From the NCBI GenBank assembly GCA_015501595.1, contig JADNRX010000146.1:1-64000 (forward strand): a stretch of 64,000 nt of DNA, given 5' to 3'. A program made the translations under genes and the position numbers. The notes beneath the pieces are model-generated. The model searched no databases. It was not told the DNA's origin and saw nothing but the letters and a program-made list of their open reading frames with translations. Positions 1 to 11,438 of the stretch are shown here, piece by piece. This DNA comes from Hymenopellis radicata. Its lineage: Eukaryota; Basidiomycota; Agaricomycetes; Agaricales; Physalacriaceae. The stretch's first letter is position 1; each line of letters starts with the position of its first letter.

Positions 1-239
1 CAACGGAAAGCTCTGAGGAGAAAGTATAGCCCCTTTCGCCTGCCTCTTCTTCTTGTTCTTGTTCTTGCGCTTCGTAGGAACGTCACAACCATAAGGCCAA
101 CGGTAACTCACTGTTTCCGCGCGATCGTGTCAATCGGTAGTGACTCCGAATGTAATCAGTGAGCTCAAAGTACCACGCTTGAAATGGATAAAGTACACCT
201 TTGGCCGATACCTGGATACCTGGCGAGATCCGCCTGTAG
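1..239. other. Unassigned sequence left of the F-box P remnant
   Basis: No gene could be recognised. On the minus strand a short Lys/Asn/Arg-rich tail (KRKNKNKKKRQAKG) can be read near position 30-90. It might be the 3' end of another gene, but nothing else supports it. Confidence 0.3.
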
Positions 240-755
240 TCTATAGGGCTCTGCACCGTTACTGTACGGCAGCATTGATAACAACCTCCCTGCCACTCGT
301 GGAGCCGACACAGTCAATGTGGACGCGCGCCCATCAAAGCGGGGTGGATACAAATATGGTCCTCCAGCGACGGCAGACCTGACCGAGACGCCACGGCCCG
401 TCCTAAGTATCCAAGGTATTCGTGTAATCCATACAGGAAAAATGAAAGATTTCGGGAAGACGCCGCAATGGTGATAATACACCGCGACACTTCGAGAGCA
501 CGTCCTTCTTTCGCGACTGCTCCTGTTCCAATTGTTGTACGACGGCGCGAAGGTGCTCTCATCTGGTGGCAAGAACATCGACTCCTTCCTGGACCTTGGA
601 AAGGATATCCTTAGCATAGAGACGCCTGTCTATCATAGGTCTGATGGGTTCCGAATTGGTGCTCGCTAGACGTCGGTAAAGCAAAAATCGGGAAGGGAAG
701 GATTGTAGAATTCTGCACAAGCGGGTGGCGGCGCACCAGAGATATTGGTGGGCAT
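240..755 (-). pseudogene. F-box/LRR family P, truncated 5' remnant (left copy)
   Basis: This is a decayed copy of the gene seen in longer form at 59741-61511. Reading leftwards from ATG at 755, the N-terminus MPTNISGAPPPACAEF matches the right-hand copies. A 10-base deletion between two CGTCTA repeats then shifts the frame at TDV. Downstream, in changing frames, one can still follow the conserved SKVQEGVDVLATR segment, the Leu/Pro-rich F-box core (SPLRR, lacking the PQEIL piece) and GPWRLGQVCRRWR. Homology fades near 240. Its start lies about 200 bp from the divergent start of F-box gene A, the same head-to-head layout as in the right arm. It is certainly non-functional as read. Confidence 0.75.
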
Positions 756-951
756 CAAAAGAACCAAGCTGAAACGATTTTGAGTGCGTACTGCGTCGCT
801 GAACGAGCGGCAGCCATGCACAAGACGTGGAACAAGAAGGCTTGCACACGGCTTACAGTATGTGACTTGGTGGCGGGAGGGAGTCAGTACTAGTCAGTGA
901 CGATCGACTTGTCCGTTTTCGGCAGGGCCGAAAGCCTGTCTTTCAACGCTC

Positions 952-2404
952 ATGTCGACTATCTTAGAAAACGGTATGTCCACCACAGTTTCTCTTTGCG
1001 TGCTCAAACATGTTGCTATAGGACTTCCTTATGACTTTCCCTTAGAGTTGATCAATGAAATTATCTCTTGCAATCCGGACGACATCGCTTTCCTGCGTTC
1101 TGCGTCATTGGTGTCTAAAATCTGGCGGGCGGCAGCCCTTCGATACCTCTTTTCGGAGGCGTCCTTCCTTTGCAAGAACGATTTCGTCAGATGGGGATTG
1201 ATATGCACGTCTCTACCCCACGTTGCCCAGTATGTTCGCAAAGTGGTGGTCGACCTGGGTGGGACGTGGAGGCTACAGGAACGCGCAACGTCTGCGCCGA
1301 CTGGGTTCATTGCACGCGCAATCGAAGCTGCGCCATACTATACTTATCAGGACACGCTATCTCCCGCTCTTGATTGCAAGTTTCCGAAACCTTCGGATTT
1401 CGACGTTGTCCTTCCCATCATGAGCAATGTGACCGGTCTTGATTGGACGATGCCCTCTACAAAGGACGGATTCGATCTAACTGCTGCCAATACTACACGC
1501 TTCCTAACGTCTTTCCCGAACATCACCGATCTTTCGTACTCTAGCCATCTTCAAGTTCCGCCAGTATTCCATGCGCAGTTCATGAGTTTTTTCCACAACC
1601 TTCACAAATGTACATTTTCGATGTGGGGCACATCGGATTCGGACCCTCTTTACGTCTATGCTGCCCACGAATCTCGAATCAGTCTATCCCAACTCGAAGA
1701 GATATGGTTCGAGGAATGCGAGCTAGGGTCGATGGATTGGCTTTTGGATTATGTCCTCAATAACTCTCCTTCTCCTATTCGTATTCGCAAAGTCACTTGG
1801 GATTTCGAAGATCCTCCTTTTTCGTCCAACGGCTTTGCTCGCCTCTTACGCATGGCTCACGGGACACTAGAGGAACTTTGTTTCGGACCACCGTATACGC
1901 CAAACGGTTAGTTTCCTCCGATGAAATCTGGAATCCCATATCATGATTTAGGACTCACTGCTTTGGAATGTAGATCTGGAGGGTTACGAAGCTCCGCCGT
2001 TTGGCTTGAATGTTTTACCTGTCTTGCAGATTCTCTCCTTGAGGACTCTCCACATCTCTCCCCAGTCTGATCGCCTTATGCAGTGGTTGAACTCGATAGT
2101 TGCTGTCTTCCCGTCATGCCCCTGCCTTCAGAGACTGGAGTTCACGTTCTATCTGGCAGAATCCAGAGACATTGACAACGTGTTTGCATTTGGTTTCCTT
2201 GATTGGAACTCGTTGCTAGAAGACCGTTATCCCTCTTTGAAGGTGCTTGAATTCGAGATGATGATGGAAGATGAAGACGACTTCGATATTGCAGAAAGGA
2301 AGCGCTTGGAAACTATCATTCGACAGGAGACAGGGATGGTCAACTCTGATAAGTTTGTCATGCGGTGGAGTGAGCATGTTTTTGACGACGATTCTTCGTA
2401 CTGA
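952..2404 (+). CDS. F-box-like/LRR-like protein A (intact, 3 exons)
   Basis: The predicted protein is 445 aa, from exons 952-973, 1022-1906 and 1974-2404. Both introns (48 and 67 bp) have GT-AG ends and keep the frame. The N-terminus after splicing is MSTILENGLPYDFPLELINE, followed by the F-box-like stretch SASLVSKIWRAAALRYLF at about residues 12-55, as in the large agaricomycete F-box families. The rest is Leu-rich with spaced LxxLxx segments and an acidic tail (MMMEDEDDFD). By family such proteins would be SCF adaptors that bind Skp1 and recruit targets for ubiquitination. The target cannot be guessed. An almost identical inverted copy is at 62043-63495, and degenerate copies lie at 4685-6126 and 57916-59603. 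The start was chosen because MST plus a tiny first exon is conserved in every copy. Confidence 0.75.
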
Positions 2405-3400
2405 CCGAACCTTCCTCTTCTAGGTCCGGCGCGGTAATCATATTTTTGACCTCAATAGGCTCATTCCCACTTCAGATAAATGTCGTATCTGTGTCACAAT
2501 CGAGATGAAAGAATTCAGCACAGCCGCGAATTATTGCTGAATCCTGCTCGATTTCAGTTCGCCAAGACGTCGTATGCGACATTTCCTGCTAGGAGGTAAC
2601 GCTTCGCACTAGCCCAGCATCGCTGTCCGATACTATTTCGGCTGCTCAACGACCACGGTGTCAAGCATGGAAGACAGTTAGTTGCACTTACCACACCATC
2701 ACGCCCAATCAGGTTATGTGGTTAGCTCAAATCGTTTCGGGATATACACTCGCCACCTTGCGCCCGTGTGCTTCCTCATGAAGTACTCGCCGTCTTCACA
2801 TCGCATTGGAAAATTTCCGGCAGCTTCTCCACAATCCATCAACGGATAGATGCAACCTCAGTATGAGTTGGCATTCATCCACGATTGGCGTTCACTTCTT
2901 CAGGAGCGCAATTGTAAACTTGTGTCCGGTGTCGTATGCAGACCGAGAATGCCGTCTCTCAGGTCAGTCTCTGGTAGAATCTCTTCAAAAGACGCAACAA
3001 TGGTCCGCCAAGCTCGGCACGTCCCAACTTTGTTTCGTCGCGACACGTCTTGGTGCCGTGGAAGAACTAGCGACGCTGCTTAGACAGATTTAAAGTCCAG
3101 GACGTCATGTTACGAACTTAGTAGGAACTTCAGTCTGCCGTTGCTTTTTTTAAGTAGCGGAAATTTTGTAGTGCCTCAGGGCCCTCAGGTTCTGCACCCT
3201 CGAGCGTGTATATGGACCATTATTATTATCGAGAGAACTCTTGAGGCAGGACGATCGGCAGGTCATGATATCGCGTTCTCTTAATCTTGGTCGGATGCAA
3301 AACAGGTAGAATTGGGTGAGATAGCATATGCAACAGATTGCCCCTTGGAAGAATTGTACAATCATTGTGACCGCCGCTCTGTTGAGATTCATAAGAATGG
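2405..3400. repeat. Conserved 3' block of the F-box A family
   Basis: No convincing gene is present. The block follows A, B (6127-6700, diverged) and A' (57181-57915) and, in shorter form, A'' (about 61860-62042), so it was duplicated with the F-box genes. It contains open frames of 77-95 codons (for example 2806-3093) that are conserved between the arms. They have no recognisable motif and may be only a side effect of recent duplication. Confidence 0.5.
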
Positions 3401-3409
3401 GAAATAATG

Positions 3410-4005
3410 CAGCAGATCAGGCAACTCACGCGCGACCTCATCGAAACTAACCCAACAAGCGGGTTTGAGACCCTTTATGGCCTCTAGCTCCTTCATTTTA
3501 ATCGCAGGAACACCCCGTTCTCCTCGGTGTAAACGGGTCCGCCAGTGTCGCGTAGCGCGAAGTAGAAGAGTTCGATGTCGTCGTTGTCAGGAAATGTAGC
3601 CATCTTCGCGAAGGCAGAAATACGGAGCTTATCAATGCATGCTCCTATATCGTCCGAGGCGTCCATGCTATCGGGGAACCCTTTTTCTTTACAGAACTTG
3701 TCGTCGATGAGATAACCATACATTACAAGGCCGCAGTTGGACAAGTCGTCAGGAATGGCTGGTGGATCCTCAAGGTGGACATCCGGCCTGCACATTTCAA
3801 TGACTTCTCTTCACTGGTGGAAGGCGACTTACTCGGGGGAAGGGGTCGACAGGGAACGTATGTGCTTATTCGCGGTGCGACTGGAGGCCTGGGTATCGGA
3901 GTGTACTTCAGGACAGGTGGCTTTTCGAATGGTAGCCTGTAAACCAATTCAGCTAGAAGAAAAAGTGTGAAGGAAATGACACACGGGAGAGAAGAGAACA
4001 ACATT
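3410..4005 (-). pseudogene. Hypothetical protein H1, left copy with frameshift
   Basis: This is the inverted copy of the gene at 56314-56965. The second exon reads VHLEDPPAIPDDLSNCGLVM and continues to the segment TGGPVYTE. Here one G is missing relative to the right copy (GAGGAGAAC against GAGGGAGAAC near 3520), so the frame ends early in ENGVFLRLK. The splice donor GTAAGT and acceptor TGCAG seen on the right are retained. The likely N-terminus is hydrophobic (MLFSSLPCVISFTLFLL), resembling a signal peptide or anchor. No family was recognised. Confidence 0.5.
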
Positions 4006-4065
4006 GGGGCTGGCTTCGAGCCAGACTGATGAGAAGAGCTCCGAATAAGCTGAGAACACGACGCG

Positions 4066-4290
4066 TCAAGTGATTCCAACGCGTACCGCCCGTACATCAT
4101 TCGGTGCCAAGTTTATCGTCTGGAATGGGGTGTCATGTGTGAGTGCCTCTGGACATAAGTATGAGCGACGTACGATTGTCCCGCCAGGAGCGGGTATGTC
4201 GAAGGAGAGAGTTGCGGGACTGCCATTTGGAAAGACGATGTTAACTTTTCCGCCCGAAGCAGGAACCTCCAGAGTAATGGATTGGTTCAT
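4066..4290 (-). CDS. Hypothetical 74-aa protein H2 (left, intact frame)
   Basis: The frame starts MNQSITLEVPASGGKVNIVF and continues with a Gly/Pro-rich beta-like pattern (SFDIPAPGG). It is complete here, whereas the right-arm copy (56030-56185) loses two bases (CGCTCATACTTATG becomes CGCTCACTTATG) and terminates early. The end at ALTHDTPFQTINLAPNDV is followed by two possible GTACG splice donors, so it could be the first exon of the adjacent H1 gene. I could not join the two in one phase. No known domain was recognised. Confidence 0.4.
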   Translation of the reverse strand: MNQSITLEVPASGGKVNIVFPNGSPATLSFDIPAPGGTIVRRSYLCPEALTHDTPFQTINLAPNDVRAVRVGIT

Positions 4291-4345
4291 GGAGGACTTG
4301 AATGGAATGGAGTTGGTTGGGAAACAGAGAGCCAACAATAGTGAT

Positions 4346-4604
4346 CGGTGATCGAGCGTCGGCAGTCGTTCGACGCGCCAGACGCGCAACCACGCTGTGA
4401 GATGCCTTGCAGAGAACTCCGGGAACTCTCGAAGAGTTTTACGCAGCCATTCCGACCCCATTCATGGTGGCTTACAATTACTCGTTGCCAAGGCCTGCGA
4501 CGGACACTAGCCAAGTGTCGACCATTTTCAATACGGGCATGTAACGGAATAGGTCGTCTAGTGGAGGCAGTCCACGCAATGCAAAGAGGCACAGTCGGAA
4601 TGAG
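4346..4604 (+). pseudogene. Truncated copy of small hypothetical gene H3 (left)
   Basis: This matches the start of the exon at 55149-55490: [20 protein letters not shown] and then TDTSQVSTIF. Homology with the right arm stops near 4604 (after CACAGTCGGAATGA), where F-box B sequence begins. This marks the inner edge of the left inverted-repeat arm. Confidence 0.6.
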
Positions 4605-4684
4605 GAAGCGAGGAGGGAGAAAGATCACTGATCAGGAAGTCATGTCCGTTTTCGGCAGCGCCGAATGCCTGTCTTTCAACGCTC

Positions 4685-6126
4685 ATGTCGACTATCTTAG
4701 AAAACGGTATGTCCACCACAGTTGCTCTTTGCGTGCTCAAAAATATCGCTCTAGGACTTCCTTATGACTTCCCTTGGAGTTGATCGATAAAATTATCTCT
4801 TGCAACCAGGACGACATCGCTTTCCTGCACTCTGCGTCATTGGTGTCGAAAATCTGGCGCGCGGCAGCCCTTCGATACCTCTTTTCTGTGGCTTCCTTCC
4901 TTTGCAAGAACGATTTCGTTAGATGGGACTGATATGCGCGTCTCTACCCCACGTCGCCCAGTATGTTCGCAAAGTGGTGGTCAACCTGGGTGAACTGCAG
5001 ACGCTGCGGGAACGCGCAAAGTCTGCGCCAACTGGGTTCGTCGCGCACGCAAAGGCGGACATTGACGCTGGACCGTATACTTACGCGCTATTTCCCGCTC
5101 TTGATTGCACGTTTCCAAAGGATTCGGACTCAGACGTGGTCTTTCCCACCATGAGCAATGCGACCAGTCTTCATTGGACGATGCCCTCTACAAATAAAGG
5201 ATTCGATCCAACTACTGCCAATACTACACGCTTCCTAATGTCTTTCCCGAACATCACCCATCTTTCTTACTCTAGCCACCTTCGTCGCCAGAGATCCACA
5301 AGCACTTCATGAGTTTTTTTCAAAACGTTCACAAATGTACATTTACGTTGCGGGAACATCACATCCGGAGCCTGTTTACGTCTTTTCTGGCCATGGATCT
5401 CAAATCTGCATGTCCCAACTCGAAGAGATATGGTTTGAGGAATGCGACCGTGCAGGGTCGATGGATTGGCTTGTGGAAGTACTCGATAGCTCTCCTTCTC
5501 CTGTTCGTCTTCGGAAGCTCGGTTGGGAAGATGGAGATCCTCCTTTGTCATCCAACAGCTTTGCTCGCCTCGTGCGCATGGCTCACGGACACTAGAGGAA
5601 CTTTGTTTCAGACCACCGTGGACGCCAGACGGTTAGTTCCCTTTGAAATTCGGAATCCCATATCACGATTTCAGAACTTACTGCTTTGGAATGTAGATCT
5701 GGAGGGTTGCGAAGCTCCGCCGTTTGCCTTGAACGTTTTACCTGCCTTGCAGATTCTCTCCTTGAGGATTCTCTTCATCTCTACCGAGGCTGATCGTATC
5801 ATGCAATGGTTGAATTCGATATTTGCTGTCTTCCCGTCATGCCCTGCCTTCAGAGACTGGCATTCACGTTCTACCTGGCATACTCCATGGAGATCGGCGA
5901 CGTGTTGGCCTTTCGTTTCCTTGATTGGAACTCCTTACTAGAAAACCATTTTCCCTCTTTGAAGACGCTTGAATTCGAGATGATGATGGAAGATGAAGAA
6001 AAATTCGATGTTGCAGAAAGGAAACTCTTGGAAAAAATCATTCGACAGCACACAGAGTTGGTCAACTCTGATAAGTTTGTCATGCGGTGGAGTGAGCATG
6101 TTTTTAACGACGATTCTTCTCATTGA
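4685..6126 (+). pseudogene. F-box-like/LRR-like protein B (frameshifted)
   Basis: It is homologous along its whole length to F-box gene A, with the same MSTILEN first exon and GTATGT donor. One base is missing soon after exon 2 begins (TTATGACTTCCCTTGG), so the frame stops at once. More shifts are needed near 4925, 5290-5340 and 5590. Recognisable blocks in order are ASLVSKIWRAAALRYLF, SLPHVAQYVRKVVVNLG, NITHLSYSSHL, WFEECD and FLDWNSLLENHFPSLKTLEF, ending at 6126. It is non-functional unless the sequence contains several errors. Confidence 0.7.
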
Positions 6127-7198
6127 ACGAACCTTCCTCTTCTAGGCCCGGCGCGATAATCATATTTTCGACATAGTTACGCTCATTCCCACTTTGGATA
6201 AATGTCGTATATGTCCCACAATCGAGATGAAAGAATTCAGGACAGGAAGTCGCGAAGCATTGCTGAATCCTACTAGGTTTCAGTTCGCCGAGAGGTCGTA
6301 TGCGACATTTACTGCTGGGAGGTAACGCTCCGTACTAGGCCCAACATCGATGTCCGATACTGCTTCGGCTGCTCAACGCCGACCGCGGTGTCAAGCATGG
6401 AAGACAGTTGCACTTGCCAACCATCACGCCCACTCAAGCATATATACACTCGCCACCTTGCGCCCGTGTGCTTCCTCATGAAGCACCAGCCGCCTTCACA
6501 TCGCACTAAAAATTTCCGGCAGCTTCTCTAGTGCAATAAATCAACGGATAGATGTGTCATCTATGATTGTGGTTCAACTCTTCAGCCCCGGTCTCGTATG
6601 CAGACCGAGATGCCAGTCTCTCAGGTAGAACGAATCTCCTCAAAGGACGCATCGCCTGTCGTACTTTTGTATGGCTTCGCACGATCGCCATCTCCCATAG
6701 CTCACTCGCCTGCGACAACGGGATCGGGATAAAGCTTCTCGTCCTTGACTTTATCTTTGTGTTCTTGCATTTTCAGATCCATTACTCTTTTGTACTGGAT
6801 TGACTGTGCCAAGACACGGTCGTTGATCTTTAGCATCATCCGTGGCATTTCATTTCCCGGAATACTGATTGTCGAGTGCGACATTGATTGCCTCAGGGGT
6901 ATAGGTTTTTGAGCGGTGGACAGTATGCGCCCTAGCCCTTTCAAGTGACTGTAACTGGATCGATAACCTCGCCTCCACTAGTTGAAAAAGCTTGGACTCA
7001 GGCCATTCTCGTCATCAGTCACCCCAATGTCTCGCAAGGCCCCCACGACTCTGTATCTCTCTCAAAGTCACGGCGGACAACAATCTGTGGTGAAGGCTGT
7101 ACCGCTGTACCATAGTCAGAGCAACGAAGAACGCCAGTGTAAGTCCTTGACATTCTGCCGTTTCTTGGATATGACGACGCTCATCGTCGTACTTCACA
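6127..7198. other. Intergenic; diverged F-box 3' block then unique sequence
   Basis: The first ~550 bp is a diverged copy of the block that follows F-box A, including the segment around GCATATATACACTCGCCACC. The rest shows no gene I can support. Confidence 0.4.
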
Positions 7199-7903
7199 GT
7201 GCCCGTATTTTCAACCAAGGAGCCGAAGACCCCACAACATCGTTCACCTCCTCTCAGCCCACGCCCGATCCTCAAGAAGACGCGCACATGGAACACATCC
7301 AAGCCACAAATGCACCATCGTGTCTCATTCCACCTTCAACCTAGAACCCTTTCTCCCGCTCCAAAGAGACTCCACATGCACCCTCTTCTCGCCTCAACGC
7401 CAAGCCACAGAGCGCCAATAGCATACGATGTCCGTTATATGCCCAGTGCTAGAGGAGTCGGAGAAGGACTGCTCAATCAACCTGCCACAGATCCGCCGAC
7501 ATACACGGCTCTGCAAGTGGTAATCGGGGCGACGCAGATGCGATGGAAATGGATGCTTACCGTCTATCCGCCCATTTCGCCCGCATGCCCTTCAATGCCG
7601 ATTTCCAACCTTCATCTCCTCACGAGTATATATGCGTTCTTGGCCACTCCGCTGACGTACGCGGACTGGCTTGCCCTAGGTCCGCAGCAGCAACGTATTG
7701 TGACCGAGGCGTATGAGGCGCGATGCCGGATGAGCGAGGAACAAAGCAAGAGACTATCGAAGGGAAAGAATCAAGAAGGTATCTATACAATGGTTGGCGG
7801 ATGGAGAGAAGGCGCGCGAAGGATGGACTGCCTCGGCAGTAGGACGTGTCTCGTGGGTGTGGAGAGTGATAGGTGGGGCACGTTAAGGTTGGTTTTCGCC
7901 TAA
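7199..7903 (+). CDS. DUF6699-like protein (start uncertain)
   Basis: One open frame of about 235 codons contains the order typical of basidiomycete DUF6699 proteins as I know them. There is a basic leader (PILKKTR, RVSFHLQP), then LHMHPLLA, PIAYDVRYMPS, NQPATDPPTYTALQVV, RWKWMLTVYP, a helix with LTSIYAFLATPLTYADW, VTEAYEARCRM, and RRMDCLGSRTCLVGVE. The function of this family is unknown. The first ATG in frame is at 7310 (MHHRVSF). The frame is open upstream to 7199, which follows a TTCACAG acceptor, so a short 5' exon may exist. The neighbours are F-box pseudogenes, so location gives no functional hint. Confidence 0.6.
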   Translation: MPVFSTKEPKTPQHRSPPLSPRPILKKTRTWNTSKPQMHHRVSFHLQPRTLSPAPKRLHMHPLLASTPSHRAPIAYDVRYMPSARGVGEGLLNQPATDPPTYTALQVVIGATQMRWKWMLTVYPPISPACPSMPISNLHLLTSIYAFLATPLTYADWLALGPQQQRIVTEAYEARCRMSEEQSKRLSKGKNQEGIYTMVGGWREGARRMDCLGSRTCLVGVESDRWGTLRLVFA

Positions 7904-8198
7904 GTGACAAAACCTGCGCGCGCTAGTATTCCGGACATTTGTTAATATACTAAGACAACTTAATAGGACTTAATACGTATTTTTATTCTGTACGATACGA
8001 GCAAGTAGGCTGAGGATACTTACAATTGTACTTTAAAATATGTAAATAATGATAGAAAATGGACTGGAAGGAGTCGGAATGACATCCTGATTCTTGAGCA
8101 TGGGACTTGGTCAGGTGATCGAGTTGTTCTCGGCTAGTGGCCCTGGCCGGCGCCGTCCTTTTCTGAAACGTCACTGAAAGCACTCATCATCATAGCTC
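7904..8198. other. Short AT-richer intergenic region
   Basis: It lies between the DUF6699-like gene and F-box C. No gene or motif was recognised. Confidence 0.4.
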
Positions 8199-9314
8199 AT
8201 GTCGACTACTAGTCTACGAAGAGGTATGCCCTCCTCATTCTATTTATATTTTTTAACAAGTCGCGCAGGAAGGTCCTTTGACTTCCCACAGGAGCTGATA
8301 GACGAAATCATCTCCCACAACCAGGACGACTCCGTGTTTATCCGCGCGGCGTCGCTCGTATCGAAGCCGTGGCGCGCTGCAGCCCTTCGCTATCTTTTCT
8401 CTCAGGCTTCCTTCCTCTGCAAGGCCGATTTCACTCGCTGGGTCACCATATGCGCGTCTCTACCATGCGTTGCGAAGTATGTTCGACAAGTCGATGTCCA
8501 ACTCGGCTCCCACCTGAGCTTGAGAAACGCGCAGAACGCGCCCCAGATGGATTTGTTGGGAGATCAATAAATGCCATTCCGAAGACTATCTCTGCATTCA
8601 GTGCATTCAGTCCCTTCAGAGACTATTCAACAGTTCTTGATTGCGATTTCCCCGCTGATTCCGACTTCGAGTTAGTCCTGCCCCCCATGAACAATGTTAC
8701 ACATCTGCATTGGACAACTCTTGATACAGAGACTGGATTCGATGTCAACATTACACATTTTTTGGGGTCTCTAACGAGGGTCCGGCGGTTGTCGTGTTGG
8801 GGCAGTGTGGGCCTGGAATTAGAGCACGTCATGAGCTTTTTCCCGGAGCTTCGTCAATGCGAATTCACATGTGGAATCTCGGAAGAGGACGTCGAAGACA
8901 AGCTTGACTTTGCCGGGAACTTATCAAAGCTCGAAGAAGTGTGGTTTGATGACTGTGCGTACGGATCGATGGATTGGCTTTCGAACAGAATCTTCTCCAA
9001 ATCACTTCCCCCCCTCCGGAAGATAGGTTGGGAATTCATGGATCCTCCTCTTTCGCCTGCAGGCTTTGTTCGTCTGATTCAAATGGTGGCTAGCACATTG
9101 GAGGAGCTTTGTTTTGGGACGATATACGATGAGACCAGTGAGCTAGATTGCATACTACCCTCGCTGACTAGCGGCCTCATAATCTGCAGATTCTCACAAG
9201 ATAATACCTCCGTTTGCATTGGGCGCCATACTGCCTGTCTTGCGGACCGTCTTCATTCGAGCAACCGAAGACCACAAAAGCTTGTTCCGGTGGTTACACA
9301 CATTGATGGATGTC

Positions 9315-9536
9315 TGAAAGGACGTAGTCCTCACTAAAGGGAACTCACGGGCACACGAGCAACCAGGAACGAGTCGTATTTGTCAAGAGAAGAGAGTATC
9401 GTAGGTATGATGGTGGTCGTGGAAAGAGAGAGAGAGAGAAGCAAGTCCGTGCCCCAATATATATACGTCTAAATATAGTAATGCTAAGAATGGAATATGA
9501 TCGCGTGGTTCGCGTCTGTAAGGCGGTAGCCTTACA
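9315..9536 (-). repeat. LTR (3' LTR in element orientation)
   Basis: It is 222 bp with TG...CA ends and contains a GAGAGAGAGAGAGA run and an ATATATATAC stretch. It is the partner of 11217-11438. Confidence 0.9.
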
Positions 9537-10506
9537 CTCTCCCCCATCCAGACAAGATTTGCGCCGGACCCGAAGTGCACCCGCAAAACGTACTGTCAGC
9601 CGTGCAATATCAGGGATGAATAGCAGTTGAGCGATCACGCCCTGTCCTCATCCAGTCTCAGCGGTACGCGTTCAAGAAAATCCCGCATGGTCAGCAGCGT
9701 CGGGGAAAAAAAATTGGCAAGATGAGTGGTCTGCCGCTCTATCGAGGGGATCCGTTCAGGCAGTTACCCACGTCTGGCCAGTTCATCATCGATTTTAGAC
9801 GTACCCCGTCCGGCGTGGTGACTGCAAAATTATCCGCTGCTCTGTCCACGCAGATACTTCCTGAGCTAAGTGTCCGCGGTGACGATGGTCAAGAGCCGTT
9901 CGTATCCGGGAAGATCCAGAGCACACATGGAAAATCAATTGTCCGCTGTTCTAACGCTAACAACCCGTGGGCGAGCCGTCCGCGTATGTGCGCGCACCAA
10001 GTTCGTCAACGTTCCCCAGGTACCCATGGCGATTCGAGCCTCTTTCAAAAGTTTCGTTCGACTCCCATGTGTGGTTGTGCTGTTGAGACACGCGGTCACG
10101 TCAAGTCGGCGTAGAAGTCCGTTTAGATATACCCAATCCTCCAAACATCCCAAAAAAGACAGGGCAGATTACCAAGTGTAGACGCTGAAGTCTGCTAGAC
10201 CAAGCGTCCACGCATGTTCTCCTTGCCTGCGCCCATCACCATAGTTCTGGTCAATGCCTGTACTAATAGAGCCAAAATTAACCTCGATTCTTACTTCTCC
10301 AAGCACGTTCACTCGTTCCGCCAAGTGTGCGTCCAGGAATGTATTCGCGTTACACTAGTAGTCGGTTCGGTCAGATACCTGCCGCTCATTAGTTAGTAGT
10401 CATCGGTCGATCAGTACGGTACTTGTAAAAATTAAACTTTGCTTCTTGCAGTCATGCGCGTCCACCGTTAAGGCAATCATCGGCGGCTTCCGTTTGGCGC
10501 TGTTCT

Positions 10507-10797
10507 TCAACACTCTCCCAGCCAGACGTCCAAGGCTTCACAATCTTCTAATTCACTCCGTGCTATCCAACGGTCCTCTTCTGGTCCGTACCCGCGGAAT
10601 CTTACCAGGTATTGTACGCCCCGTCCTCGTTTCCTTTCATCAATGATGCTGTCCACATAGTATTCCTCCATCCCTTCAGGTGTCACTATGGGGCCAGGCC
10701 GTTTATGCTGTCGTTGTGGGTATAGCTCATCGTCGTTTGGTATCCATTTCTTCAAATGGCATACATGGAAAGTGTTGAACACCTCGCTGTTAGGCAC
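10507..10797 (-). pseudogene. Integrase C-terminal fragment with chromodomain
   Basis: The segment VFNTFHVCHLKKWIPNDDEL is the conserved end of Ty3/gypsy integrase. It is followed by a chromodomain: EEYYVDSIIDERKRGRGVQY, then LVRFRGYGPEEDRWIARSEL. Chromodomains of chromoviruses steer integration towards modified histones. The rest of pol is missing, so this is a remnant inside the LTR element, lying towards its 3' LTR as expected. Confidence 0.85.
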
Positions 10798-11039
10798 GGG
10801 GGAGACGGTGTTGGCGACGGTGCTCGTGGGGACTCTGGTGGTTCGGTGAGAGGCGATAAGGGTGGCGTTGTGATGCGCTCTTGTTGTCTCCGTCGTGGAG
10901 GGCCACGGGATGAAGCTATAACACGTCCAGGAAGTGGGGCAACCGTCTTATCGATTGTTATCTATTCACTCCAAGTCAGTGCAAAATCTTTGGGGCAAGG
11001 GTGCGTCACTAACACGTCACCCGAATAAGGCGGCGACGT

Positions 11040-11200
11040 CCGCGTCGAGACGATTTATTACGGCCTCGCTGAATGCGAGCGGTAAAGGCGTTAAGGCGGT
11101 GAGACGGCAAAGGCGTTAAAGGCGGTGAGACGGCGGTAGACGGATGAAGACGGTAGACGGCAAGACGGCTAAAGACAGCGTAGACGTTACAACTCGTTCG
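11040..11200. repeat. GACGG-rich short tandem repeats inside the LTR element
   Basis: Irregular repeats of GGCGGTGAGACGG, GGCGTTAA and GTAGACGG lie just inside the 5' LTR (minus-strand orientation). This is where a leader would normally lie. Confidence 0.6.
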
Positions 11201-11216
11201 ATGGTTAAAAAAAAAG

Positions 11217-11438
11217 TGAAAGGACGTAGTCCTCACTAAAGGGAACTCACGGGCACACGAGCAACCAGGAACGAGTCGTATTTGTCAAGAGAAGAGAGTA
11301 TCGTAGGTATGATGGTGGTCGTGGAAAGAGAGAGAGAGAGAAGCAAGTCCGTGCCCCAATATATATACGTCTAAATATAGTAATGCTAAGAATGGAATAT
11401 GATCGCGTGGTTCGCGTCTGTAAGGCGGTAGCCTTACA
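11217..11438 (-). repeat. LTR (5' LTR in element orientation)
   Basis: It is 222 bp and, by eye, the same sequence as 9315-9536. The ATGTC target copy follows at 11439-11443. Confidence 0.9.

Larger units (their letters stand above)
240..4604 (+). repeat. Left arm of ~50 kb-spaced inverted repeat
   Basis: The order P remnant (-), F-box A (+), 3' block, H1/H2 (-), H3 start (+) recurs in reverse complement at 55319-64000. Coding differences between A and A'' are few (for example PIMSNVTG against PTMTNATS), so the duplication or its latest homogenisation is recent. The right arm is longer because it holds a second F-box pair and two MITEs. The true outer edges lie outside the window on the right. 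Confidence 0.8.
9315..11438 (-). mobile_element. Non-autonomous Ty3/gypsy-type (chromovirus-like) LTR retrotransposon
   Basis: Two 222 bp LTRs (9315-9536 and 11217-11438) begin TG and end CA and look identical by eye. They are bordered by the 5 bp target duplication ATGTC (9310-9314 and 11439-11443). The element reads on the minus strand. A purine-rich tract (GGATGGGGGAGAG on that strand) abuts the LTR at 9537, as expected for a polypurine tract. The only recognisable coding piece is an integrase C-terminus with chromodomain (10507-10797). At 1.68 kb the internal region is far too short for gag, protease, RT and integrase, so the copy must have depended on proteins supplied in trans. Confidence 0.9.

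Noticed and set aside
974..1021. F-box A translated straight through as MSTILENGMSTTVSLCVLKH
   Set aside because: The stretch has GTATGT...CTATAG ends. Splicing it out aligns the N-terminus with those of C and D, which have an intron at the same place.
9537..10506. Further pol domains in the LTR element
   Set aside because: No RT (YxDD), RNase H or integrase zinc-binding motif is readable on the minus strand; only the chromodomain end is present.
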